A stretch of DNA of 64,000 nucleotides from Geosiphon pyriformis (Eukaryota > Glomeromycota > Glomeromycetes > Archaeosporales > Geosiphonaceae): positions 431,496 to 495,495 of the forward strand of contig JAAOMT010000776.1 of the NCBI GenBank assembly GCA_016748015.1. Reading direction: 5' to 3'. The notes below the pieces were generated by a model. That model did not search any database. It saw nothing but the letters and a program-made list of their open reading frames with translations, and was not told the DNA's origin. A program made the position numbers and the translations under genes. How positions within the stretch are numbered: position 1 is the first letter of the stretch; each line of letters opens with the position of its first letter. Positions 20,846 through 29,868 of the stretch are shown here, piece after piece.

Positions 20846-22932
20846 AAAAAAACTCTTTCTCTCCTAAATTTTATGACCATGACTAGAGCTAAGAGTAAAA
20901 AAGTTGCAAATATTACTTTTTCTATAGTAACTAATAAAGTTTCAACACAAAAGGGTCTCTTAGTTATTGAAGCAGCTAGACAAAACGTTCTGGCTACATT
21001 TCCTTTAAAAAATATTAGTGAAAAGCTGTCTTTAGTGGCTTCTGGTTCATTTTCTTTACCTTTGGCTGGTAGTTTTCCAGTCAAAGTTCCTTTCACAAAT
21101 GGCTGCAAAAGCAAAAAATTCCAAAAAACAGCAGCAGACAGTCACAACTGCTATGGTTATACTGAACCCCTTTGTGGTTACAGATGAGATCTTTGGTAAG
21201 ATCTCCACAGCAGCAGCCAGCCCTCTTTCTGATATGAATGGCAACAGCAGCAACACATCTTCCAAGATGGGCCAAGATCAACCACTGGCTGTGTTGCCTG
21301 ATGTGGTACTCTCGAGCAGATCATCACCAATCCCAGTAGTAAAACAGCTCATTATTTCAGATGATTTCAAAGATTGGACTGATCAGATGGAAATGAAATC
21401 AACTGCTCCTCCCTTAATCTCTGGTGCTGCTGATGGTGGTGCTTGGGAAAATGTGAATGGTTGTCAAAGGTTCTCTGGTTGAGTGGCCTCTAATCTTGTA
21501 CCTGGTGCTACATTTAAGATTAAGATGGCCTTGCTCAATTCCTTGTTTCTGGTTGTATTGGGCTTAAGTCTGTTTCATGAGATGCTGTCAAGTTGTTTTG
21601 TGTGGAATTTGCATCTCAGAAGAGTCTGAATGGTGCCACCAAAGTGGCCATTGGTGATGAGGTTTTTTGACTACTCTTAAGATTGCATGGTCTTCTGGTG
21701 TGGCCTCTGTTTCTTCTACCCCTTTGTCAGTTGCACTTTGTAATGTACCTTTGGGTACCCCCTCTGATAACATCAAATCTGCTCTTGGCATTTTTGGTGT
21801 TGTCACTTCTGTCAAGTTGAAGCCTGCTGGCTTATGGCAATATGCTGTAGTTCATTTCTTTTGCTGCTGCTGCTCTTACTCATTGGTCTGTGCTGGTTAG
21901 GAAAGACAGTATTAGGATTCTCCTTGTTGTCAACCAAAATGATGTTATTTCTTCAAGAGACACTTTTAAGGCTAAGTTGGTTAATCTTTCCTTTGGCTGT
22001 ACTGCCTTTAAGATAAGTGATTTGGTCTCCCAAGTTGGTGGCTGTACATGTTTCATTCCTTGCTCCCCTGAATCTTACTGATGTCAATGCTTTGCTATGG
22101 TTATCTTTGATTCTTTGGAATCTTTGAATGCTGCTGTGTTAAAAACTGGTATTTTGCATGGTTGCTGCATCTGGTGGGAAACTTCTGGATGTCACCACTG
22201 CTACAGGTGTCAAGACCTGACTCATTTGGCTGTGAACTGCAAGAAGTCACCTCCTCTCCCACCCAAACTATTTTTTAACACTTCTGGTAGTGCCAGAGTT
22301 TTCAAACCTTCATTTGCTGGATCAAGATCTTATGCCAAAGCTGCTGCTTTTGTGGTTCCTCCTGTTGCTGCTGCTGTTGATATAAACTTGGATCTCAGTA
22401 GTCCCCTCAAAACTACAACACCCATGTTGCCTGTTGTCTCTTCTGCTCCCAATATTGCTATTGAATCTAGGTTAGCTTTTCTGGAATCCCACTTTAGTAA
22501 ACTATCTGTGTTGATAAAATCCTTAGTTGAACCTGTCGGTGCTCTGGTTGCATTGGTTACCAAATTGCTGTCTACTCCACCTGCCATGGATGTGTTAGTG
22601 AGAAAATGTGTGAATGGTTTGGCTAAGCAAAATAAAGGCTTGGCTGCTGTTGCTTCCATAATGCAGAAAAAAATAACACACCTTGAGAAAAAATGTGAGT
22701 GGGCCTGCTTGGAGAATGCATCTGATAATAATGACATGGTTGATGATGATAATAATGATAATAAAGATTTTTCAGTCTATGATAACACTTTTAATGTTAT
22801 GATGCATCTTTGGGAAGATCAGCCTTCTAGTATCAAATCCAGTTCTAATCAGACTGCTAAGTGGATGAATAGTATGGTTAAGAATAGTCATGAGCTTGTT
22901 TGCATTATGGGTAAAATGTATGAATTAGATAT
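20846..22932 (+). mobile_element. HAL-C: 5' end and most of ORF1
   Basis: It starts with an A-run and CTCTTTCTCTCC directly after CATGTAAGCT, the target duplication shared with 10302-10311 (minus). It runs to GAATTAGATAT at 22932, where the Gy1-C 5' LTR is inserted. The rest of HAL-C (last codons, 3' UTR, poly(A)) is at 10312-10496 minus. Before the inversion this was a full-length HAL unit with target duplications on both sides and no ORF2. That is the strongest evidence that HAL moves as an ORF1-only unit. Confidence 0.85.
20873..22932 (+). pseudogene. HAL-C ORF1 (interrupted)
   Basis: ATG 20873 (MTMTRAKSKKVANITF). An internal deletion of about 140 bp at 21088-21095 joins KVPF to the TNGCKSKK region. 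Further frameshifts are near 21560, 21660 and 21880. The RRM-like region (FGVVTSVKLKPAGLWQYAVV) is at 21790-21860. The CCHC knuckle CYRCQDLTHLAVNC is at about 22200-22242. A 22330-22780 stretch with Ala-rich, coiled-coil-like and Asp/Asn-rich parts is open. It ends at YELDI where the LTR starts; apparent codons beyond 22932 are LTR sequence. Confidence 0.78.
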
Positions 22933-23583
22933 TGTTACAGTTGAAACTCATAGTTTTTATTAGTTATTACATGTATTAGCCACTGATGTCATGTAATTAG
23001 CCAACTTATTTTTAGATAGTAATCATTGACCTGATCATTGACCTGGTTGTTAACCACTTTTCATAGCTATATAAGCAATGAGTCTCTTAGCTGTAGAAAA
23101 GTATGTTCCCAACAATCAAAGAAATATAATAAAACAACTTTTATCTCAAACATTCTCTTATCGCTAATTTCCCTTTCTCTACCTTCAAGTATCTGAAACA
23201 TCTTTTGGATAAAAGATCTCTTGTTGGTGTTTATCTGCCTTTTCCTGAAATGATTAAACAAAGTATTTGAAGATTATTGAATAAAAACGTGACTGAAGAG
23301 CACATCTGATACTTGATATTGAATTCTAAGAGTGCTGACATGGGCATAGAATTATACCAAGTGTGATCATTTGTTGATAGTACAGACTATCTCTCTACCT
23401 TCAGATTCCCCAGTTATCCTTGAAAAGAATAGCGACTGAGATATTTTATGAGACTGATCTTGCACATTGAATCCATACTTATTCAATTCGCTCTTTGAAA
23501 TTGAATTCCCTTTGATTCCTTTCATCACCTTACAATCCTGTTCTCCCTTGCTATCTGTTAGCTTGTTACTCCAACCCTTAACA
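22933..23583 (+). repeat. Gy1-C 5' LTR (plus), 651 bp
   Basis: It starts TGTTACAGTTG, ends CCCTTAACA and is followed by TAAAAG and the PBS. ATAT (22929-22932) precedes it inside HAL ORF1. It is the shortest Gy1 LTR, because only three 12-mers (23020-23055) remain. TATATAAG follows at about 23066-23073. Confidence 0.9.
23020..23055 (+). promoter_or_regulatory. 12-bp tandem array in Gy1 U3, 3 copies
   Basis: Three units (TAATCATTGACC, TGATCATTGACC, TGGTTGTTAACC) before the TATA-like box. This is the smallest array in the window. Confidence 0.68.
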
Positions 23584-23589
23584 TAAAAG

Positions 23590-23608
23590 TGGTGCTCCCT
23601 GTGAGGTT
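23590..23608 (+). other. Gy1-C primer binding site
   Basis: TGGTGCTCCCTGTGAGGTT, six bases after the LTR end, identical to the sites at 452-470 (minus) and 27336-27354. Confidence 0.82.
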
Positions 23609-23769
23609 GTCAAAATTCACTTATTTCCTCATTGTATGGGTAATTATTCATATCTGCCACAGCAATCAGAAGAACACTTTGCAGCACACAACAGAAACAA
23701 TCTAGACTTTATTGAACTCAATCCTTTGCCCTCCTGCTTGATCTGCTTTCCTCTTGAAGAACAATCTAG

Positions 23770-24963
23770 TATACAATTCTAAATGAGCACTCAGCTGAAA
23801 CCTATACAGCATATACAACTTATTACTTTGACCAAGCTTATTTTGAAGACAACTTTGAAGAAAGAAATAATTGCATCAATCAGCTTTTATACTCCACAAC
23901 TTTCACACAACAGCCCCCTGATTTTGAATATCTGAATCACCAAATACACATTTGGGTTGCTGCTTACCAATCAACTATAACTCTCCTTGAAACAGAAGAA
24001 GAAAGTTACCAAACTGTTCCTATTTTTGATCTCTTTTTAAGTAAATCAGAACATTCCACTCAAACAGTAACCCCTGAACCAATGGCCCAAGACCCCATGC
24101 AAGCAAACATTCTGGCCATCCTCCAAGGCATACAAACTGCTTTGGGGCGAAAAAACAACACCCCACTACCCCTATTCAGAGGTGATGCTTAAGATCCAAT
24201 TGAATGGTTGGATGATGATGAATACAAGTTCCAAATCATTGGTGGCTACCTCCAAGGTGCTCCTGCTACCTGTTTTTCACAAGAAACCAATGCTGGTGCT
24301 CAACAAAGAATTGTTAGATGGACCTTAGCAAATATTGGAGAAAACAACACCTCTTTCACTACCCAGTTTGAAAACAAATTCAGAACCCCCATCTTAATAT
24401 CCAAATGGTGTATGGAATTAGAAAGAAGAACCCAAGGTCCTGGTGAAGTTGTGACTGAATATGCCAAAGCAATCAGAAAATTCATAATGCATTTGGGATC
24501 CACACTTCCAGTTTTTGCTCCTGCTCCTGTTATGGCTCCTACTTCTCAAATGGCTGCTACTTATTTTGCTGCCCAGACACAAGATCCAAATGAACAATTA
24601 ATAGATAGACTTACAGCAAATCTTGCTCAACTATTAGAACCATTAGCCCAAGCAGTCAGAGATAACCAGCAACCACAAAGACCCAGATTTGAAAACCATT
24701 TTAATCAGCCCCAGCAACCCCCTTACCAAAGACAGCAAAATCGTGGCCCTCCTGTGTGTTATAGATGTGGATTAACTGGACATTTCTCCAGAGATTGCAA
24801 CAATCCTTCTTTGTCTCCTCCAGCTCCCAGAAACAATGATAATCAAAACAACAGAACTATTAACAACAATGCCCTCAATCAAAGACCTAATCATGCCAAT
24901 ATCAATTTTTTTGGAGAGGATCCCCTAGTTGAAGCCACTGTTTATCAGCCTTTAAACTGGTAG
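23770..24963 (+). pseudogene. gag: Gy1-C gag
   Basis: The frame is open from after TAG 23767-23769 to TAG 24961-24963, with one internal stop at 24190 (GDA-stop-DPIEW). Order: N-terminal part (YFDQAYFEDNFEERNN), MAQDPMQANILAIL, a capsid-like region of the gypsy Gag type (FRGDA, DPIEWLDDDEYKFQIIGGYL, APATCF, FTTQFENKFRTP, TEYAKAIRKFIMHLG), a Pro/Gln-rich stretch, and the nucleocapsid CCHC knuckle CYRCGLTGHFSRDC (24757-24798). Gag forms the particle and binds the RNA genome. The last codons overlap the pol frame and contain the TTTAAAC heptamer. Confidence 0.85.
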
Positions 24964-25435
24964 GCACACCTCCAAAGGATGAGAGTGCAAGCCAACCAGA
25001 AAAAAACCCCTTTTATGCTTTTAACTTAACTGATGATGACCATGACATGGATGAACTAGCAATCAACACCTCAGAATCAACAAGGAAGAAGAAGAAAGCC
25101 AAGGTTGATTTCGTTTTAGATCCAAATAAATCATCCACATCAAATGCTGATAATAATGAGCCACCAAAGGCTAAAGTCTTTAAGAATCCTCCAAAGTTGG
25201 AACCTTCAGAAATAGTACAAAAATCTGGTCCTTATTCTGTTGTCAAAGATCTCATGGAAACTCCTGCACACATTACCTTTGGCCAACTAATAACCCACCC
25301 ACAATTCAGAAAAGATCTCTGCAAATCTCTAATTCCCAAGAAGAAAACACCAAAAACCAATAAACGCTCTTGCCAAGCTGGACTTGCTGACAACAGCAAT
25401 GTTATCCCATTAATTTGCAAAGCCCAAGTGGCTGG
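24933..25435 (+). pseudogene. pol: Gy1-C pol N-terminus upstream of protease
   Basis: Open -1 frame relative to gag: VGTPPKDESASQPEKNP, then DMDELAINTSESTRKKKK, KSGPYSVVKDLMETPAHITF, and NSNVIPLICKAQVAG, where it ends at the inversion breakpoint. It is uninterrupted. The same segment in the 35425 copy leads straight into protease (KAQVAGYFIDL). No known domain. It is likely a spacer or the p6/transframe-like part of the polyprotein. Codons after 25435 belong to L2. Confidence 0.75.
24951..24957 (+). promoter_or_regulatory. Putative -1 frameshift heptamer TTTAAAC, Gy1-C
   Basis: TTTAAAC sits at the end of gag, in the phase T TTA AAC relative to the gag codons, one codon before the gag stop (TGG TAG). 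The -1 frame is open from 24933 and leads directly into pol. This is the classical X XXY YYZ slippery form. The same heptamer in the same phase is at 35329-35335. A downstream stimulatory RNA structure was not established. Confidence 0.78.
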
Positions 25436-25437
25436 CA
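25433..25437. other. Right breakpoint of a 10-kb inversion
   Basis: Plus strand: Gy1 codons KAQVAG end and L2 ORF2 codons begin (RDSIYIHIPDTLLPQW). The partner breakpoint is at 15394-15399. Shared GC (25435-25436). Confidence 0.85.
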
Positions 25438-26581
25438 AAGAGACTCTATTTACATTCATATTCCTGATACCTTATTGCCACAATGGAAGAGGGTATGGGA
25501 GAAGTTGAGACTCAGAAATGAACTAGAGATATAAACAGATAGCTCATTGGTAAAAGCTGGTTCTGTGAAAGCTAGAGGAGCAGCTGCTTTTGTAACACAT
25601 GGAATGGAAGCCAGCTATGGTATAGCAGTAGATGGTACATTGTTATCAACAAAGACTGAGACTAAGACTGTACTACTGGCTTTGAAGGCAGTACCATACA
25701 GATGCAAACTAATATTAAATACAGATAGTCAAGCAGTTATATCAACAGCTTAAAAATGGTTGTCTAAGAATTTCCTCTTGTCCATTAGAAATCAGCTCAA
25801 AACTCTTAACTGGTGTACATAGAATGTAATCAAAGCAGTGATAGGTGAAAAAAAGATTGATTTTATCATAAAAAAAGTGGCTGCACATACTGAAGTGTCT
25901 GAAAATAAGAAGGCTGACAAACTAGCCAAAGAAGCTACAGCTTTTGACACAGTGGGGTGGGCCTACAATGCCAAGTATGTTAGTTATGTTCTCTTTTGCA
26001 GAGGAGTTGAGTTGGATTTAAATATTAGACACTTCCTAAGCCAACAATCTGGGCTTCAAGCTGCTTTGGATTGGATAAGCAATGTCAAAGTTCAGAAGAC
26101 ATTAGAGTCTTTGGACCAAGAGATAGACTAGGAGTGCACAACCAAGGTTTGGAACTGGGATGGTAAAATGTCTTCAGGCTTCACCTCAGCTGGTTCCTTG
26201 GCAATGTGTACATTTATTATGAAATCATTTCACAACATACTGCCAATAGCGGAGGTACTGTACAACAGATGTCCTCTGGTGTATCTAAACAATCTTTGCA
26301 AAATATGTCACATGGAAGTAGAGACCAACCAGCACTTTTGAGAATGCTCCTTAAGTACTTAAAAAAGCAAGACACTAATAGATAAGATAAGAAATGAGTG
26401 GATGCAGTGCTTATCAAAGACTGTAAGAGGGAAACATAAAACCATAGACTTTGGTGTGAAGATTGTCCTTTCTAAAGAGTACATTATGTCAACATCCAAC
26501 ATAGATCTGCTATGCAAAATTTTGATTGATAAACAATTTGGAAGAATCAATGCCTTTGCTGATGTTGATCAAAAAGACTAA
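25436..26581 (+). pseudogene. L2-a ORF2 C-terminus: RNase H and CCHC
   Basis: One frame to TAA 26579-26581 with a few stops. The RNase H residues are in place: TDSSLVKAGSVKARGAAAFV (D, about 25540), ETKTVLLALKAV (E), LNTDSQAVIST (D), HTEVSENKKADKLAKEA (final D). A CCHC-type finger CKICHMEVETNQHF-x-EC follows at about 26295-26346, typical of the ORF2 end of RNase H-bearing LINE clades. It is in frame with the ORF2 end at 15397 (minus) across the repaired inversion. Confidence 0.84.
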
Positions 26582-26590
26582 CAATAATAT

Positions 26591-27329
26591 TGTTATGGTT
26601 GAAACTTATACTTCTTATTAATTATCACATGTATTAGCCACTGATGTCACATAAATTAGCCATTCTATTTTTAGTAAGTGATCATTGACCTGATCAATGA
26701 CCTGACCATTGACCTGATTATTGACCTGATCATTGACCTGATCATTAACCTGATCATTGACCTGATCATTGACCTAGTTGTTGACCTGATCATTGACCAC
26801 TTTTGACAGCTATATAAGCAATGAATCTCTTAGCTGTATAAAAACATGTAAGAATCAAAAGGAATAAAGAAATAAAATAACAACTTCATCTCAATCTTTC
26901 TCTTATCGCTAATTTCTCTTTCCCTACCTTCAAGTATCTGAACATCTTAAAGATAAAAGACTACTTGTTGGCATTTACCTATTTTTTTCCTGAAAATGTG
27001 TAATTGCAGCATTTGAAGATTATTGAATAAAACATGACTAAAAAGTACATCTGATACCTGATATTGAATTCTAAGAGCACCAACGTGAGGCATAGAATTA
27101 TACCAAGTGTGATCATTTGTTGACAGTATGGACTATTTTTTTATCTTCAGATTCCCCAGTTATCTTTGAAAAGTATAGTGACTGAGATATTTTATGAGAC
27201 TGATCTCGCACATTGAATCCATACTTATTCAATTTGCTCTTTGAAGTTAAATTCCCTTTGATTATTTTCATCACTTTACAATTCTGTTCTCCCTTGCTAT
27301 CCGTTAGCTTGTTACTCCAACCCATAACA
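26591..27329 (+). repeat. Gy1-D 5' LTR (plus), 739 bp
   Basis: TGTTATGGTTG...CCCATAACA, followed by TAAAAG and a PBS, so it is a 5' LTR. ATAT (26587-26590) precedes it, just behind the L2-a stop codon. It has ten 12-mers (26679-26798), TATATAAG (about 26810-26817) and AATAAA-type signals. Confidence 0.88.
26679..26798 (+). promoter_or_regulatory. 12-bp tandem array in Gy1 U3, 10 copies
   Basis: The most regular array of the window. Six of ten units begin TGATCATTGACC or differ by one base, followed by a TATA-like box. Confidence 0.72.
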
Positions 27330-27480
27330 TAAAAGTGGTGCTCCCTGTGAGGTTATCAAAATCCACTTTGTTTCCTATTGTATGGGTGATTATTCATACC
27401 TGCCACAACAATCAGAAGAACACTTTAAAGCATGATCTAAACTTTATTGAACTTAATCCTTTGCTCTCTTGATTGATTGA
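27330..27480 (+). mobile_element. Gy1-D leader fragment
   Basis: 150 bp of Gy1 internal sequence matching 23584-23735, cut off by an oligo(T) of a minus-strand HAL copy at 27481. Gy1 sequence resumes on the plus strand at 35213, near the gag C-terminus, so about 1.1 kb of gag is absent. Whether 26591-27480 and 35213-40716 were one element is likely but unproven. Confidence 0.7.
27336..27354 (+). other. Gy1-D primer binding site
   Basis: TGGTGCTCCCTGTGAGGTT, six bases after the LTR end. Confidence 0.82.
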
Positions 27481-27677
27481 TTTTTTTTTTAATATATAGT
27501 CACACTGGTCTTTTATTAGTTTAGCCACACTCACAGAGCATGACTTTTTCATAAAGCCAACTCACCCAATAATCTAAATTACAAGATGTGGCTAACCACT
27601 AAGTGGTTATGCCTAACTACACACTAGTATAACCAGAAAATCTATGGAATATTACACTAGTCAATATATTATTACAC
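27481..27677 (-). mobile_element. HAL-E: 3'-end fragment (minus)
   Basis: Oligo(T) at 27481-27490 is followed by a diverged HAL 3' UTR in reverse complement up to about 27625. Then come about 50 bp without clear identity (27626-27677), which separate it from the next HAL tail. It is older than HAL-D judging by its divergence. Nothing else is recognisable in the last 50 bp. Confidence 0.65.
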
Positions 27678-29868
27678 TTTTTTTTTTGTTAACGTGTAGT
27701 CACACCAGTCATTTATTAATTATTCCACAGTAATGTGGCGGTTTCATAAAGCCAGCTCATCCAATAATACATATTACAAGATGTGGCTAACCACAAGAGG
27801 AAAGCCCTAACTACATGCTAGTACTATCTTTGCTACCTAATGTATTAAACATATTTAATTCATACATCTTACCCATAATACATACAAGTTCATAACTACT
27901 CTTAACAAGACTGCTCATCCACTTAGCAGTCTGATCTGGATCAGACTTGATATTAGAGGATTGAACCTCCCATAACTCCATCATCACATCAAATGTATCA
28001 TCATAGACCAAAAAATCTTTAGCATCACCATCATCATCATCATTATCATCATTATCATCCATGTCTTCATTATCAGATATGTTATAGTGTACCTTCTCAC
28101 TCCTCAACTTGAGGGCTCCTACTTCCTTTTGCAGTACAAAAGCCACAGCACAAACAGCTTTAATTTGGTTTCCCAATCCAATTACACTTTCTTTCATTGC
28201 CTTTGCCATAACTGGTGGAGTAGACAATAACATAGTAACCAATGCAACCAAAAAACCCACAGGCTCAACTATAGATTTGATTAACAAAGACAGTTCACTA
28301 AGTTGGGTTTTCAGAGAAGCCAACCTAGCATTAACAGCAACATTTGAACCAGAGGAGACAACCGGCAACAGCAGCACCACAACTTTGGGGGAGGTACTGA
28401 AAGCCAGACCTGTATTAGTAGCAGCAGCAACAGAAGGAACCACAGAAGTGGCAGCTTTGGCATAGGATTTAGCTCCAATGAGGGATGACTTGAAAATGAT
28501 GGGACCACCAGCAGAATTAGAAGAGAGTTTGGAAGGGAGAAGTGGCAACACCTTGCAGTTTACAGCCAAATGATCTAAACTTTGACATCTATAGCAGCGA
28601 CAACATCCAGAAGTTTTCCACCAGATGTGGCAGCCACGTAAAGTACCAGTTTTTGAAACAGCAGCATTCAAAGATTCCAAAGAGCCAAAGGTTATCATTG
28701 CAAAGTGTTGATGTCAATAGGAATCAGGGGAGTGGAGAATGAAACATGTACGGCCACCAACTTGGGAGACCAGATTACTTATCTCAAATGCAGTGCAGCC
28801 AAATGGAAGATTAACTAGCTTAGCTTTGAAAGCGTCTCTTGAGGAGATAACCTCCTTTTGGTTGGCAATGGGAAGAATCCTAACACTATCTTTTCTGACC
28901 AACACAGACCAGTTAGAGAGAGCAGCAGCAGCAGAAGAAATGTCCTTAAAGTTAACCACAGCATATTGCCATAAGCCAGCAGGGTTCAACTTAACAGAAG
29001 TGACAACACCAAAAATGCCAAGAGCAAATTTGATGTAATCAAAAGAGACACCCAAAGGTACATTGCGCAGTGCAACTAATAAAGAAGAGGAAGAAACAGA
29101 GACCACTTCTGAAGACCATGCAATCTTAAGAGTGGTCAAAAAAACCTCATCACTGATGACCACTTTGGTGGCACCATTTAGACACTCCTGAGATGCAAAT
29201 TCCACACAGAACAACTTGACAGCATCTCGTGAAACAGATTTAAGCCCAATAAAGAACTGAGCAAAGCCATCTTAATCTTAAATGTAGCACCAGGTACAAG
29301 ATTGGAGGCCACCCAACCAGAGAACTTTTGACGCCCATTCACATTCTCCCAAGCACCACCATCAGATGCACCAGAAACTGGGGAGGGAACAGTTGATTCC
29401 ATTTCCATCTGATCAGCCCAATCTTTGAGATCATCTGGATTGATGAACTGTTTTGCTACTGGGATTGGCGATAATCTGTTGGAGAGTACCACATCAGGCA
29501 ACACAGTTAATGGGTGATCTTGGCCCAACTTGGGAGATGTGCCGCTGCTGTTGCCATCCATATCAGGAATAGGGCTGGCTACTACTGTGGAGATCTTATT
29601 GAAGATCTCATCTGGAACCACAAAGGGGTTTGGTGTGACCATAGCAGTTGCAACTGCCTGCTACTGTTTTTTGGGATTTTTTGCTTTTGCAGCCATATGT
29701 GAAGCAGTAGTAGAAGTAGTAGTGGGAGTGGTGAGAGCAGAAAAGACCAACTTGTTGACTGGTCTGTTATTAAAAATCTTTGGGCTCTTTGAAGTGATAG
29801 AGACAACACTAGGACTAACCCGAGTGTGCTTTTTTGAAGGAACTTTGACTGGAGAAGAACTTCAATCT
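27678..29868 (-). mobile_element. HAL-D: 5'-truncated HAL joined to L2-d
   Basis: Oligo(T) (27678-27687), 3' UTR, stop codon of ORF1 at 27811, and ORF1 on the minus strand up to about residue 70, where the sequence changes at 29868 to L2 ORF2 in the same orientation. The L2 part in turn is 3'-truncated exactly there. This suggests a chimeric retroposon made by template switching, or a deletion. No target duplication could be assigned. Confidence 0.72.
27811..29868 (-). pseudogene. HAL-D ORF1 (5'-truncated)
   Basis: The best-preserved HAL coding copy: two long open pieces on the minus strand (29214-28714 and 28698-27811) and one N-terminal piece (29642-29178), with one frameshift at about 29255. 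RRM-like FGVVTSVKLNPAGLWQYAVVNF at about 28940-29010. CCHC CYRCQSLDHLAVNC at about 28566-28607. A predicted coiled-coil region (ARLASLKTQLSELSLLIK) follows, then an Asp-rich stretch (about 28010-28075) and the conserved end ELWEVQSS to GSKDSTSM. RNA-binding ORF1-type protein. Confidence 0.82.

Noticed and set aside
22933-22963. C-terminal extension of HAL-C ORF1 beyond YELDI
   Set aside because: The codons lie in the inserted Gy1 LTR.
25436-25508. Extension of the Gy1 pol frame to 25508
   Set aside because: Past the inversion breakpoint the sequence is L2 ORF2 in another frame. Homology to Gy1 ends at 25435.
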